The position numbers were made by a program, and so were the translations under genes. From Deltaproteobacteria bacterium (lineage in GTDB: Bacteria > Desulfobacterota > DSM-4660 > Desulfatiglandales > HGW-15): a stretch of DNA of 59,395 bases. The notes under the pieces are model-generated. The model was not told the origin of the DNA. It searched no databases and worked only from the letters and a program-made list of their open reading frames with translations. Location of the stretch: contig JAFDEE010000003.1 of assembly GCA_019310525.1 (NCBI GenBank), positions 1-59,395 on the forward strand, read 5' to 3'. Shown here piece after piece: positions 1 to 8,033 of the stretch (the first letter of the stretch is position 1; every line of letters starts with the position of its first letter).

Positions 1-112
1 TTAAAATTTGAGTCTGACCTGTCTGCCGTGCCTGCCTGCCCCTTGGAATGGCAGATAGGCCCGGCACAGGCAGGCGCAGAGATTGGGCAAAAGGGGGCGT
101 TTTTCAAAGGTC
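1..112. repeat. Right end of dispersed repeat R1, cut by window edge
   Basis: The block ends in CGTTTTTCAAAGG (98-110), the same end as the complete copy at 51727-52026. Its first bases (TTAAAATTTGAGTCTGAC) match the inner core of that copy. Between these lies a GC-rich inverted pair, GCCTGCCTGCC and GGCACAGGCAGGC. No transposase is seen, so it is read as a non-autonomous element. The left end lies outside the window. Confidence 0.6.
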
Positions 113-163
113 TCTAGACAATCAAACCTGGAGTTACCGATAAAACAGGAGGTTTTAGAAACA

Positions 164-1429
164 ATGACCCAGCAAAATCACGAACCGGGAAGCTGCGGCG
201 GAAGTTGCGGGACCCGGGAGGACAAGCATGAGATACAGAATGCTGAAATCAAACAAACCTTGTCCCATATCAAAAACAAAATACTTGTCATGAGCGGAAA
301 GGGGGGGGTAGGTAAAAGCAGTGTCGCCGCTTACCTCTCAATTCACCTCGCCGAGATGGGGTATCGGGTGGGTCTCATGGATGTGGATCTTCACGGCCCG
401 AGTATCCCCAGGTTGCTCAACCTCAAAGGAATGATCCGGCCCGCTCCCCAGGAAGGGAAGATCCTTCCCTTGGAGACCCTTCCGAATCTACACGTCATTT
501 CCATCGAACCTTTGATGGGTGAAAACAAGGATGCGGCGACCATCTGGAGGGGGCCCCTCAAGATCGGCGTCATCCGCCAGTTCATCTCGGATGTGCAATG
601 GCCCGACCTGGACTATCTCATCGTGGACTCCCCCCCGGGGACCGGAGACGAACCTTTGACCATCGCCCAAACCATACCCGATGCCAAAGCCCTGATCGTA
701 ACCACCCCCCAGGAGATCTCTTTGGCCGATGTCCGTAAATCCATAAACTTCTGCCGACAGGTAAAGATGTCCATTCTCGGGTTGGTCGAAAACATGAGCG
801 GATTACGATGTCCCCACTGCGGCGAAAAAATCTATCTTTTCTCATCCCAAGGGGGAGAAGAACTGGCAAAGAGGGAGCAATTACCCCTACTGGCCAGTCT
901 ACCGATCGATCCCGAGTTCGTCCGGTACGGCGATAGGGGAGACCTGATCGAATATCGGAACGAGAAAGCCCCCTTCAACCTGGAATTCAAAGAAATGGCA
1001 AAGAAAATCGCTGCTGATCACACGGCGGGAGAGGAACGTGAAATAAAACCCCCGAAAAAGGAGGAAACGAATAAGATGAACGAATCGGCTGACAAACTCA
1101 GGTTTGCAATCCCTCTGGCGGCTGGAAAACTCTGCGCCCATTTCGGGCATTGCGAGCAATTCGCCCTGATCGACACGGAAAACGGTGAAATCAAGGGAAA
1201 AACCCTGGAGACTCCTCCCCCCCATGAACCGGGTGTGTTGCCGCGATGGCTCCATGAGATTGGTGCTGATGTGATCATCGCAGGCGGCATGGGAGCAAGG
1301 GCCCAGCAACTCTTCCAGGAAAACGGCATCAAGGTCGTGATTGGGGCCCCCTCCGAAACACCCGAAACCCTGGTGGGGCAATACCTCTCCGATTCCCTGA
1401 TCACCGGGGCCAACATCTGCGACCACTGA
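164..1429 (+). CDS. mrp: MrpORP: Mrp/NBP35 P-loop ATPase with C-terminal NifX/ORP-like domain
   Basis: Cytoplasmic Fe-S carrier ATPase of the Mrp/NBP35 family (421 aa). Seen: an N-terminal Cys pair (C11, C15), a deviant Walker A GKGGVGKSS near residues 45-53, the family's CPHC motif near residue 217 (Fe-S bridging site of the Mrp dimer), a Lys/Glu-rich linker near 295-305, and a C-terminal domain (about 310-415) resembling NifX/NafY and the orange protein ORP, starting LRFAIP and containing CAHFGHCEQF. The ATG at 164 is chosen because AGGAGG (147-152) lies 11 nt upstream; the longer open frame to 83 runs into a repeat. Two ferredoxin-bearing MinD ATPases follow, the same set as around MrpORP of Desulfovibrio, so an ORP-type complex is inferred. 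A possible internal start is listed separately. Confidence 0.92.
   Translation: MTQQNHEPGSCGGSCGTREDKHEIQNAEIKQTLSHIKNKILVMSGKGGVGKSSVAAYLSIHLAEMGYRVGLMDVDLHGPSIPRLLNLKGMIRPAPQEGKILPLETLPNLHVISIEPLMGENKDAATIWRGPLKIGVIRQFISDVQWPDLDYLIVDSPPGTGDEPLTIAQTIPDAKALIVTTPQEISLADVRKSINFCRQVKMSILGLVENMSGLRCPHCGEKIYLFSSQGGEELAKREQLPLLASLPIDPEFVRYGDRGDLIEYRNEKAPFNLEFKEMAKKIAADHTAGEEREIKPPKKEETNKMNESADKLRFAIPLAAGKLCAHFGHCEQFALIDTENGEIKGKTLETPPPHEPGVLPRWLHEIGADVIIAGGMGARAQQLFQENGIKVVIGAPSETPETLVGQYLSDSLITGANICDH
1059..1078 (+). promoter_or_regulatory. Possible internal ribosome binding site and in-frame ATG inside mrp
   Basis: Within the linker between the ATPase and the ORP-like domain, AGGAGG (1059-1064) stands 11 nt before an in-frame ATG (1076-1078), the same motif and spacing as the main start. 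Initiation here would give a free ORP-like domain of about 117 aa. The linker is rich in Lys and Glu codons, which can create AGGAGG by chance, so this is a hypothesis. Confidence 0.35.
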
Positions 1430-1572
1430 CGCAGCATTGGCAAGGGATCCCGACCGTAGGCATCCATACCCTATCAAGGGGACCGGGAATAGGGAGCCTT
1501 GGTGCCGGCCTCTTTTTGTCGGGCTCAACCGGGAATCCCTTGGTGGCAGGATCCAGGTCGATCTCATCTTGA

Positions 1573-1597
1573 GCGGTTCTCCGGTACCGGAGTGCCG
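1573..1597. other. Hairpin between mrp and the first MinD ATPase
   Basis: GCGG and CTCCGG pair with CCGGAG and CCGC around a two-base internal mismatch, giving a ten-pair stem with almost no loop. No T-tract follows on either strand, so it is not a standard terminator. It sits in the 196-nt gap before the GTG start at 1626 and might be an mRNA processing or stability element. Confidence 0.3.
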
Positions 1598-1625
1598 CCA
1601 GAAAACAAAGGGAGGAGAATCCAAG

Positions 1626-2462
1626 GTGATTATCAGTATTGCCAGCGGGAAGGGAGGGACCGGAAAGACCACGGTGGCGACCAATCTGGCCCTGTCCCTG
1701 GATCCCCCTGTGCGGGTGCTTGACTGTGACGTGGAGGAGCCGAACGCCCATCTCTTCCTAAAACCACGGTTTGAGGCATCCCATACCGTTACCACCCCCG
1801 TTCCATCCGTAGACGAAGGGAAATGCAGTCTTTGCGGGAAGTGCGGGGAAATCTGCCAGTTCAAGGCTATCCTGGTGATCGGCCAAACCGTGCTGACCTT
1901 TCCCGAGATGTGCCACAGTTGCGGTGGATGCGTGGAGGTGTGCCCGGAAAAGGCCATTACGGAGACCGGGAGAGAACTGGGGATCATCGAGGAAGGGCGG
2001 CGGGACGGCGTTGAGTTCGTCCACGGGCGTTTGAAGGTTGGAGAGGCCATGGCCCCTCCCCTCATCCGGAAGGTGCGGGCTTACGAGAAAGCCGATGGCC
2101 TGACCATCATCGATGCCCCGCCGGGTACTTCCTGCCCGGTAATCACATCCATGAAGCAAACGGATTTCGTGATCCTCGTGACCGAACCCACCCCCTTCGG
2201 GCTCCATGATCTCGAACTGGCCGTGGGTGCGGTCGAAACCCTCGGGATTCCCTGCGGCTTGGTCATCAACCGTTCGGACCTGGGCGATGACAGGGTGAGG
2301 GAATTCGCCCGCACGAAACAGATCCCCCTGCTCATGGAAATACCCTTTGATCGGGGTATCGCCGAGGCCTACTCCAGGGGTATCCCCTTTGTAGAAGAGC
2401 GTCCCGAATGGAAGGAGAAATTCAGGGCCCTTTATCAATCGATTCAAAAAATCGTCCACTGA
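1626..2462 (+). CDS. MinD-type ATPase with inserted 2x[4Fe-4S] ferredoxin domain (ORP complex partner)
   Basis: P-loop ATPase of the MinD/ParA family with a bacterial ferredoxin domain inserted after the first strand block (278 aa). Seen: deviant Walker A GKGGTGKTT at residues 8-16, two four-Cys clusters (CSLCGKCGEIC near 66 and CHSCGGCVEVCPEKAI near 97), and DAPPGTSCPV as switch/Walker B region. Cluster-binding MinD proteins of this layout occur in pairs in anaerobes and are part of the ORP complex in Desulfovibrio. GTG at 1626 is chosen because GGAGGAGAAT precedes it and homology to the P-loop begins at once; 63 more open codons upstream look non-coding. The next gene follows after 17 nt and is a paralogue. 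Confidence 0.85.
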   Translation: MIISIASGKGGTGKTTVATNLALSLDPPVRVLDCDVEEPNAHLFLKPRFEASHTVTTPVPSVDEGKCSLCGKCGEICQFKAILVIGQTVLTFPEMCHSCGGCVEVCPEKAITETGRELGIIEEGRRDGVEFVHGRLKVGEAMAPPLIRKVRAYEKADGLTIIDAPPGTSCPVITSMKQTDFVILVTEPTPFGLHDLELAVGAVETLGIPCGLVINRSDLGDDRVREFARTKQIPLLMEIPFDRGIAEAYSRGIPFVEERPEWKEKFRALYQSIQKIVH

Positions 2463-2479
2463 CGGGAGATGGAGCAGAA

Positions 2480-3346
2480 ATGAAGGAACTGGTCGTGATC
2501 AGCGGAAAGGGGGGAACCGGAAAGACAAGCCTGATCGGCGCCTTCGCTTACCTGGCCGAGAACAAGGTGCTGTGTGACGCCGACGTGGATGCCGCAGACC
2601 TGCACCTGCTCACGAAGCCGGAAATCATGGAACACCACGATTTTCAGGGAGGCAGCCTCGCGAAAATCAACAGGGAGAAGTGCACCGAGTGCGGCCTTTG
2701 CAGAGAACTATGCCGGTGGGAAGCCATAAGCGAGGAGTTCCAGGTTGACCCGCTGGAATGTGAGGGATGCGGGGTATGCGTCTACTTCTGCCCGGAAAAG
2801 GCCATCGATTTCCCGCTTAGTACCAACGGAGAATGGTATCTCTCAGAGACCCGGTTCGGTCCCATGGTCCATGCGAGACTGGGCATAGCGGAGGAAAACT
2901 CGGGGAAACTCGTGACCCTGGTACGGCAGGAGGCCAAAAAACTCGCCGAAAAGGATCACCGTGACTTGATCCTCACGGACGGCCCCCCGGGGGTCGGATG
3001 CCCCGTCATCGCCTCAATCGGCGGGGCCACTGCCGTTCTGATCGTATCGGAACCCACGGTTTCAGGGATGCACGACATGGAGCGGGTGGCGGACCTGGCT
3101 GCTTTTTTCAAGGTACCGGCCCTGCTCTGCGTCAACAAGGCTGACCTCAATCCCGAAAAGGCCCGCGCCATCGAGGAACACGCAGAGGCTAAGGGCGTCA
3201 CGATTCTGGGCAGAATTCCCTTCGACCCGTTGTTCACCCATGCCATGGTCCAGGGGAAAACCCTGTTTGAACTGGATGGGGCCTCCCGGACGGGTGAAAC
3301 CGTGCGAACGATCTGGGAAGACCTGCTCAGGACCTTGAACCGCTGA
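2480..3346 (+). CDS. Second MinD-type ATPase with ferredoxin domain
   Basis: Paralogue of the preceding gene (288 aa). Walker A GKGGTGKTS is at residues 8-16; the ferredoxin insert has CTECGLCRELC and CEGCGVCVYFCPEKAI near residues 66-103; TDGPPGVGCPVIAS is the Walker B/switch stretch. Both ATPases lack any membrane segment, so the complex is cytoplasmic. ATG at 2480 follows GGAG with 5 nt spacing and begins right at the P-loop strand; an upstream in-frame ATG at 2408 lies inside the previous gene and is not favoured. The pair may form a heterodimer that, with Mrp, loads or remodels metal or Fe-S centres; this role is inferred from the family. The free-standing ORP protein found beside these genes in Desulfovibrio is not present in the window. 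Confidence 0.85.
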   Translation: MKELVVISGKGGTGKTSLIGAFAYLAENKVLCDADVDAADLHLLTKPEIMEHHDFQGGSLAKINREKCTECGLCRELCRWEAISEEFQVDPLECEGCGVCVYFCPEKAIDFPLSTNGEWYLSETRFGPMVHARLGIAEENSGKLVTLVRQEAKKLAEKDHRDLILTDGPPGVGCPVIASIGGATAVLIVSEPTVSGMHDMERVADLAAFFKVPALLCVNKADLNPEKARAIEEHAEAKGVTILGRIPFDPLFTHAMVQGKTLFELDGASRTGETVRTIWEDLLRTLNR

Positions 3347-3360
3347 GGGCCGCACTGTCC

Positions 3361-3699
3361 TCATGCCCAGCCGACTTTCTCGGGCGGCCTCCTCTCGGGA
3401 ACGTATACATGGGGGATTCCACCCTCGTTCCATTCACGGGATACATACAGATTGCAATAACAGCTCCCGTATTCCCTCACATCCTGCTCCCGGTAGCGGC
3501 AGGGACAGATGATGTCCGTATCCTTCGCCCGATCGCCCGAAGCCAGCCTGCAGGGACAACTCATATAGCCGTAGCGGTCTTTGTTCAACAGGAGCGCCTC
3601 CAGGAGATCGAAAACCCGCTCCCGGTCGTTATTGAAGAAATAACCTTCAGGCTCCTGCAACTTTCTGAGTCTCTGGTATAGTTCTTCCACCTTGTTCAT
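3361..3699 (-). CDS. ftrB: Ferredoxin:thioredoxin reductase catalytic-subunit-like protein
   Basis: Small Fe-S disulfide reductase (112 aa). Three Cys pairs, CPC (48-50), CPC (65-67) and CYC (80-82), match the CPC/CPC/CHC signature of FTR catalytic subunits: by analogy C48, C65, C67 and C80 would hold the [4Fe-4S] cluster and C50 with C82 would form the active disulfide. It would use reduced ferredoxin to reduce a thioredoxin or glutaredoxin. No FTR variable subunit is nearby, as is usual outside phototrophs. Its start overlaps the stop of the glutaredoxin gene by 4 nt, so the two are translationally coupled and probably functional partners. It is the last gene of the HEAT/octahaem cytochrome operon and converges on the MinD gene with a 14-nt gap. 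Confidence 0.85.
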   Translation of the reverse strand: MNKVEELYQRLRKLQEPEGYFFNNDRERVFDLLEALLLNKDRYGYMSCPCRLASGDRAKDTDIICPCRYREQDVREYGSCYCNLYVSREWNEGGIPHVYVPERRPPEKVGWA

Positions 3700-3950
3700 A
3701 ATCCCAGGGCCTCTCTGATTTCATTCTCCCTGAAGCCCACGATGACCTTGTCTCCAATAATGATCGTGGGAAAGGAGCAGTTGGGATTCAACTTCCGCAC
3801 TTCTTCCAGGATCGCCTCCCGTTCCTTCCCCTCGAGGAGATCGACGTCCGTGAATTCGTACTCGACCCTGCAGTCATCCATGAATTTCTTTGTGGCCTTG
3901 CAATGGCTGCAAGTACTGAGGGTATACATCTTCACCTTTTTGTCTGCCAT
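3696..3950 (-). CDS. Glutaredoxin family protein
   Basis: Thioredoxin-fold redox protein of 84 aa. The active-site motif CSHC lies near the N-terminus after a beta strand (KMYTLSTCSHC), the cis-Pro stretch is SFPTIII, and GFRENEIREAL is the C-terminal helix: a NrdH/YruB-like glutaredoxin. Start at 3950 (MADKK) is chosen because AAGGAG lies 9 nt upstream; a frame to 3977 has no such site. It overlaps the FTR-type gene by 4 nt downstream and follows the octahaem cytochrome after 23 nt. A ferredoxin-FTR-glutaredoxin chain is the simplest reading; target proteins are unknown. Confidence 0.88.
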   Translation of the reverse strand: MADKKVKMYTLSTCSHCKATKKFMDDCRVEYEFTDVDLLEGKEREAILEEVRKLNPNCSFPTIIIGDKVIVGFRENEIREALGL

Positions 3951-3973
3951 TCCGTTCATCTCCTTTTCCGCAG

Positions 3974-5466
3974 TCACTCTTTCTGCTCCATGAGGTCGTT
4001 GAACCTCTCCATCATTTCATGGATATTCCGGGACAGGTGCCAACGTCCTCCTGAAAATACACCGTAATCAGCTCCGGCCATGGCCGAGGCATACCTCGTA
4101 GAATTTGCGAAAAAGAGCCATTGCTCCACCCACTTCTTCTCGATGACCTCGTTGAAGATCCCGTCCCCTTGGGCCAATCCCCCGGCTACTCCCTCCTCCC
4201 AGGCGTTCATGAGGATTCGGGTGGCGGTCCTGGTTATCTCGTTGGTGGTCCGAATGGTGTTTTCCAATCTGGCGAAATGCCCCTTCACCCATCCGGTGGC
4301 GTGACAGGACAAGCAGATCCGCTCCATCCGCTCCTGCCTGGCCTCCATCGTTCGGGTGTCGATAAGCCCTTTGGAGACAGGCTCTCCGGTGAGTTCCGTG
4401 GGCAAGGGCAAGTCCAGGCGATTTCGTAACACGGTGGTGTCGGGAGACCTGGGTTGAGGGTGGGCGTAAATCAGGCCCAGGATCCGCCATGCCAGGCGAT
4501 CGTTCATCCGGTGGGTCCGCCCGGCAATTACGTTTCCATCCTCGTCCGCGATCCCGCTCACGTGGCAGGCGGCGCAGGTCGGCGCCGTGAAGTCCCTTCC
4601 CACCACCCAGGGAACAGCATCGAAGTTCCAGGTTTTCCCGAGAGCACAATAGGTGTTCCCGTGCTTACTCACGTTGTAAACCTTATAGGCCGGGACATCC
4701 GGACCTTTGTGGCACTCTGAACAGGTATGGGGTTTTCGGGCCATTTCTATAGAGAAGGTGTGCCGTGTATGACAAGCGCTGCAGGCCCCTTTGCTGCCGT
4801 CGGGATTCACCCGGCCGACCCCCTGGGAAGGCCATCCCTGGAGGACCGGGAACGTCATCTCCCCCATTTCCGTTTCCCTGGTCTCCTTCCCCTCCACGAG
4901 CACCTTTGTCCCGTGGCAATAAAGGCAGGAATCGGCCTCTGTCCCCAGATCGGGCCTCCCGGTGACAATCTCCACCCCCTTCAGCGTATGGGGCCCGTTA
5001 ACTGAATCCGACAAGCTACGGTAGATGGAGTTCTCCCGGAGATTCCCGTAGGCCCGGGACATCAGGTTTTCCCTGAACTGTGACATCTCCACGGGGTGGC
5101 AGGTGGCACAATCCGTCGGGGTCACCACGACATGGACCCGGTGGCCGTTGTGTTCGAAGGTGTCCTTGTGGGTTTCCGGGTGAAGGGTATGGCATTCCGC
5201 GCACCCAACCACGACCCGGCCCAGGGCCTCGGGGACTCCCTTGAAAGAGACCCTCCGCTCTTCTTCGGGTAAGGCCACGGCACACCTGCCGGGGTCATCC
5301 GGGCCATCCGGCTCCTTTCCCAGGCCCTGACTATCCCTGGATGGATTGCAGTGTGACATTCCAGGCACTCTTGTGTCCTGTCGCTTACCCGTGCACCAGC
5401 CATTGAAGGAGCCGGGCAAAGCGCAGTCAGAAACAAAGCCATAAAAAAGGCCATGCCTTTAATCAT
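3974..5466 (-). CDS. Octahaem cytochrome c, hydroxylamine-oxidoreductase-like, with frameshift
   Basis: Periplasmic multihaem cytochrome. The signal peptide (MIKGMAFFMALF..., cleaved near SMAGA) and first haem motif CLECH are read from 5466; the other seven CxxCH motifs (CAECH, CATCH, CLYCH, CSACH, CSECH, CAACH, CLSCH) lie in another frame that stays open to 3974. Joined they give exactly eight haems and a layout like the HAO family, including a CSACHTRH stretch, an MARKP..CSECH..GPD block and a KHGN segment. The frames must switch around 5270-5299, by loss of one base or gain of two. This may be a sequencing error, a real lesion or, less likely, programmed shifting. HAO-like proteins outside nitrifiers mostly reduce nitrite or hydroxylamine. 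Its ATG overlaps the HEAT gene by 4 nt. A Tyr in ADYGVF near the C-terminus lies where HAO carries its haem-linked Tyr, but alignment is needed. Confidence 0.85.
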
Positions 5467-6173
5467 ACGGCCTCCAACCCTTTCAGGGCCTGGGCGGCCA
5501 CTTCCCGCACCTTCCTGGTTTGAAGGCGCTGCCCCTCGTAAAGCCGAAATTCTGAATCATCCCCTGTGAGACGCTCCAGGTGGGATCGGACTTTCGGAAA
5601 CGGGACCATTCCGGCGACCCATGCCGCATGCCCTCGCACCCCGGCATCGGGGGATTCGAAATAGCGGAACAGATGCGGTTCAAGGGACTGGATATGTTCG
5701 GGCCTCACTTGGGCCAGCCTCCCAATTCCCCAAAGGAGTCCCCGCTGGAGCATGTCATATTCCAGGTAATTCCCTTTCTCATCTGCATAGGAGAGCAGGA
5801 TAGGGGAAAACTCCTCGGCCAGGACGTCGACTCGGGCAAGGATCTCTCCCATCACCTCCGGTAATCCCCAGCCGATCCCCCCCGACTCATCGTTCAGGTT
5901 CCACATTATACGGCGCAGGATGATTCGGGCCCCTTCAATATCCAGCTCCGCAAGACGCGCCACCACGGCCCCCGAGGCGGTCACGGCGGCCCAACGGATA
6001 TCCGGGTCCTTGTGATTGAGGAGGGAGAAAAGAGGGTTGATCACTCGCTTGGGCGGGAATCCGTAAAGTTCCTCGACGGCTCTATCAATCTCCAGGGTGT
6101 GCAGAAGATCGAAGACCTGCCTTTTCAGGGCGCGCCCCCCTGCTCTTAGGGGTTTCGGTAGAGTATCCGTCAA
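5463..6173 (-). CDS. HEAT-repeat protein, first gene of the octahaem cytochrome operon
   Basis: All-helical repeat protein (236 aa from this start) with successive pairs such as INPLFSLLNHKDPDIRWAAV, and later FRYFESPDAGVRGHAAWVAG: HEAT-like scaffolds that bind other proteins. It lacks a signal peptide and membrane segment, so it appears cytoplasmic. It resembles the DVU0298-type HEAT proteins of Desulfovibrio as far as I can recall. TTG at 6173 is preferred because AGAAGG lies 9 nt before it; the frame stays open to a TTG at 6260 that has no clear ribosome site. The stop overlaps the octahaem cytochrome start (ATGA), so the two are co-translated. A role in assembly or quality control of the cytochrome or of the thiol proteins is only a guess. 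Confidence 0.75.
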   Translation of the reverse strand: MTDTLPKPLRAGGRALKRQVFDLLHTLEIDRAVEELYGFPPKRVINPLFSLLNHKDPDIRWAAVTASGAVVARLAELDIEGARIILRRIMWNLNDESGGIGWGLPEVMGEILARVDVLAEEFSPILLSYADEKGNYLEYDMLQRGLLWGIGRLAQVRPEHIQSLEPHLFRYFESPDAGVRGHAAWVAGMVPFPKVRSHLERLTGDDSEFRLYEGQRLQTRKVREVAAQALKGLEAV

Positions 6174-6260
6174 GGGAAAAATCCTTCTGCATGGTTCCGG
6201 GCCTAACCCCGTTACCGGTTTGTCTCTCGGAATTATTATTGGCTCGATCCTCGATTCCAA

Positions 6261-6876
6261 GACCCAACAATTAATATCATCTTTCCTTAGATCCCGATTC
6301 TCACTCGAACCCCGGATCCCCAGGATCCCTGGACCCTGACTTATACAAGGGTCTGAGGGGCCAAGGGGTCAAGTGAAAAGCATTGAGGCGGGCTTATATC
6401 AGGGTCTATGGAGCCCCACGGGTAAACCCGTAGTTACTCGCCTTAGGCTTTAGGAGACATCTCGCCGTAGCACAACAATTGTTCGCACATTCATTCAAGG
6501 CCAAACCCGCGATCTTCTGCAAATGCGGACAATAATCACTCGGCCACTTGAATCCTTGGATCCTTGAACCCTGTTATAAAAACGATCCGATTAAAGTCTT
6601 CGCCTGAAGGCCCAAGGCTCTCCCATTCCCAGATCGGGGCATTAATATAGTATCATAGGTTTCGGGTCAGTCCGATGTCAAGAAAGACGGGCCCATCTTC
6701 GGGTCGGACCGCTACGCTCAGGCCGGGCTTCCCGAATCTTCAGGCAAAATCCATTCGAATGATTGATTTCCCTTCTCAGTCGCGCTACATTTGGAGATAG
6801 TCTTGGGGCGAGAATCCCACCCCAGGCTCAGGGACAACGGACCGCTCTATACATCGCCGTAGACAGCAAATTTTTC
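6261..6876. other. Gap with no gene recognised
   Basis: About 600 bp of mixed composition. The first 100 bp hold tandem-like pieces of a GGATCCnnGGACCCTTGAACCC type pattern, also seen near 6545-6575 and 45305-45350. Short palindromes occur (ACGGGTAAACCCGT near 6419-6432; AACAATTGTT near 6473-6482). No start with a ribosome site, no tRNA fold and no clear terminator was found on either strand. Confidence 0.5.
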
Positions 6877-7187
6877 CCTAAACTGAGGGTTTCAAAATTT
6901 TGATGAGATTCTTTTATTTAGATATGTCAAAAGAGTACATGGTAGTGTCCTATAAGGTATCATAACCTGTAAGGTCAAGGGCATGCCATATGTATCTTTT
7001 TCAAATCATCAAATTTTGAAACCCTTCGGGATTTCCGATTTTACAGGATCTGCTGCGTTGCCTGCCTGTGCGGTGCCTGTCTGCCGTCCCAACGGGACAG
7101 GTACGTCTCATTCCTGAATCCTCGCGCGCTTTGCACTTGTCTGCCTCAGGCAGGTCTCCTGAAAACTCGAAAATCGCTCAATTTAGG
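6877..7187. repeat. Inverted-repeat element family B, long copy
   Basis: Ends are CCTAAACTGAG (6877-6887) and CTCAATTTAGG (7177-7187), near-perfect inverted repeats. The first 110 bp match, in reverse orientation, the copy at 14466-14686 at roughly 90 percent by eye, and the last 45 bp match the other end of that copy. Inside, AGGGTTTCAAAATTTTGAT near 6885 is repeated inverted near 7008-7026, giving a large hairpin. A GC-rich insert with CTGCCTGTGC and ACAGGCAG-like words (about 7056-7160) is absent or different in the second copy. No coding capacity. Confidence 0.65.
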
Positions 7188-7280
7188 TTTTCTGTAAACG
7201 GGCCGTTTTTTACCCCAGGGAAAAGTTCTTTGCGGCTGCATATTTTCCGGCGGATTACCAAAAGGAGGGGGTGGTTTATC

Positions 7281-7946
7281 TTGCCTTTACCTCCCAATAG
7301 ACGATTTGCTCTCTCTTCCACGTCCACATTCAACCTCCCGGCCGTTGTGCTGGTGTCAGCGCTCCTTCTGCTTCTACCTGCAAGGGCATCCTATCCGGAA
7401 GGGAAATATTTTTCCATCCAGGTGGGCGCCTATCATGAGGAGAAAGGTGCGAAGCGCATGGTCGCTGATCTCCGGCGGCTGGGACACGATGCCTTTTACC
7501 GAGAAGAAACCGGACGGGGAGGTGTCAAGTTTTACAGGGTGTACATCGAGCGATTCAGGAGCAGGAGGGAGGCCCTGAGGGAAGGCAGGATTTTAAAGAA
7601 CCTCGGGCTTATCGCCGACTTCACGGTGAAGGCCCCTGAAGATCATGCTCCTCTGCGGGCTTCCCCCGGGAAAGACATGGACAGGGTCACCTTTCTCCAT
7701 GTCGGCTCCTTCATGGAGAAAGAAAACGCCGAAAGGATGGTAAGCCTGTTGGTCTCCGAAGGGGTCAAAGCCGTTTGGGTTCCGGAGATCGTATCAGGCA
7801 AAAGGTGGTACCGTGTCTATATCGGTAAATTCCGAAATGAGAAGGAAGCACGGAAGGAAGGAGAATACCTCAAGAAAAAAGGCGTAATCGGCTACTTCAA
7901 GCCCCTCACAATAGACAAAAAGGTCCTCGCCAAGGACACTCAGTAA
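7281..7946 (+). CDS. Exported protein with two SPOR domains
   Basis: Envelope protein of 221 aa. An N-terminal hydrophobic stretch (FNLPAVVLVSALLLLLPARAS) is a signal peptide or anchor. Two SPOR domains follow, about residues 37-105 (YFSIQVGAYHEEKGAKRMV...) and 130-205 (FLHVGSFMEKENAERMVSLL...), each about 70 aa and ending in a YRVYIG-type strand. SPOR domains bind denuded glycan strands of septal peptidoglycan, so a role in division or cell-wall remodelling is likely. TTG at 7281 is chosen: AGGAGGGG lies 10 nt upstream, and the longer frame to 7068 runs into the repeat element. It stands alone, facing away from the neighbouring minus-strand genes. Confidence 0.8.
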   Translation: MPLPPNRRFALSSTSTFNLPAVVLVSALLLLLPARASYPEGKYFSIQVGAYHEEKGAKRMVADLRRLGHDAFYREETGRGGVKFYRVYIERFRSRREALREGRILKNLGLIADFTVKAPEDHAPLRASPGKDMDRVTFLHVGSFMEKENAERMVSLLVSEGVKAVWVPEIVSGKRWYRVYIGKFRNEKEARKEGEYLKKKGVIGYFKPLTIDKKVLAKDTQ

Positions 7947-8033
7947 TCCTGCACAGTTGCATTCCCTTTCCAGAGTTGCCCTTTCCTGGTTCGAGAAGGC
8001 TCTTCACGAAAACTTGTGGGTTTAAAAATGTCT

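Noticed and set aside
899-2065. 388-codon minus-strand frame opposite mrp and the first MinD gene
   Set aside because: Antisense to two recognised genes; its translation has no domain and is explained by GC codon bias.
5270-5299. Programmed -1 frameshifting in the octahaem cytochrome
   Set aside because: No X-XXY-YYZ slippery heptamer or following pseudoknot is evident; error or mutation is simpler.
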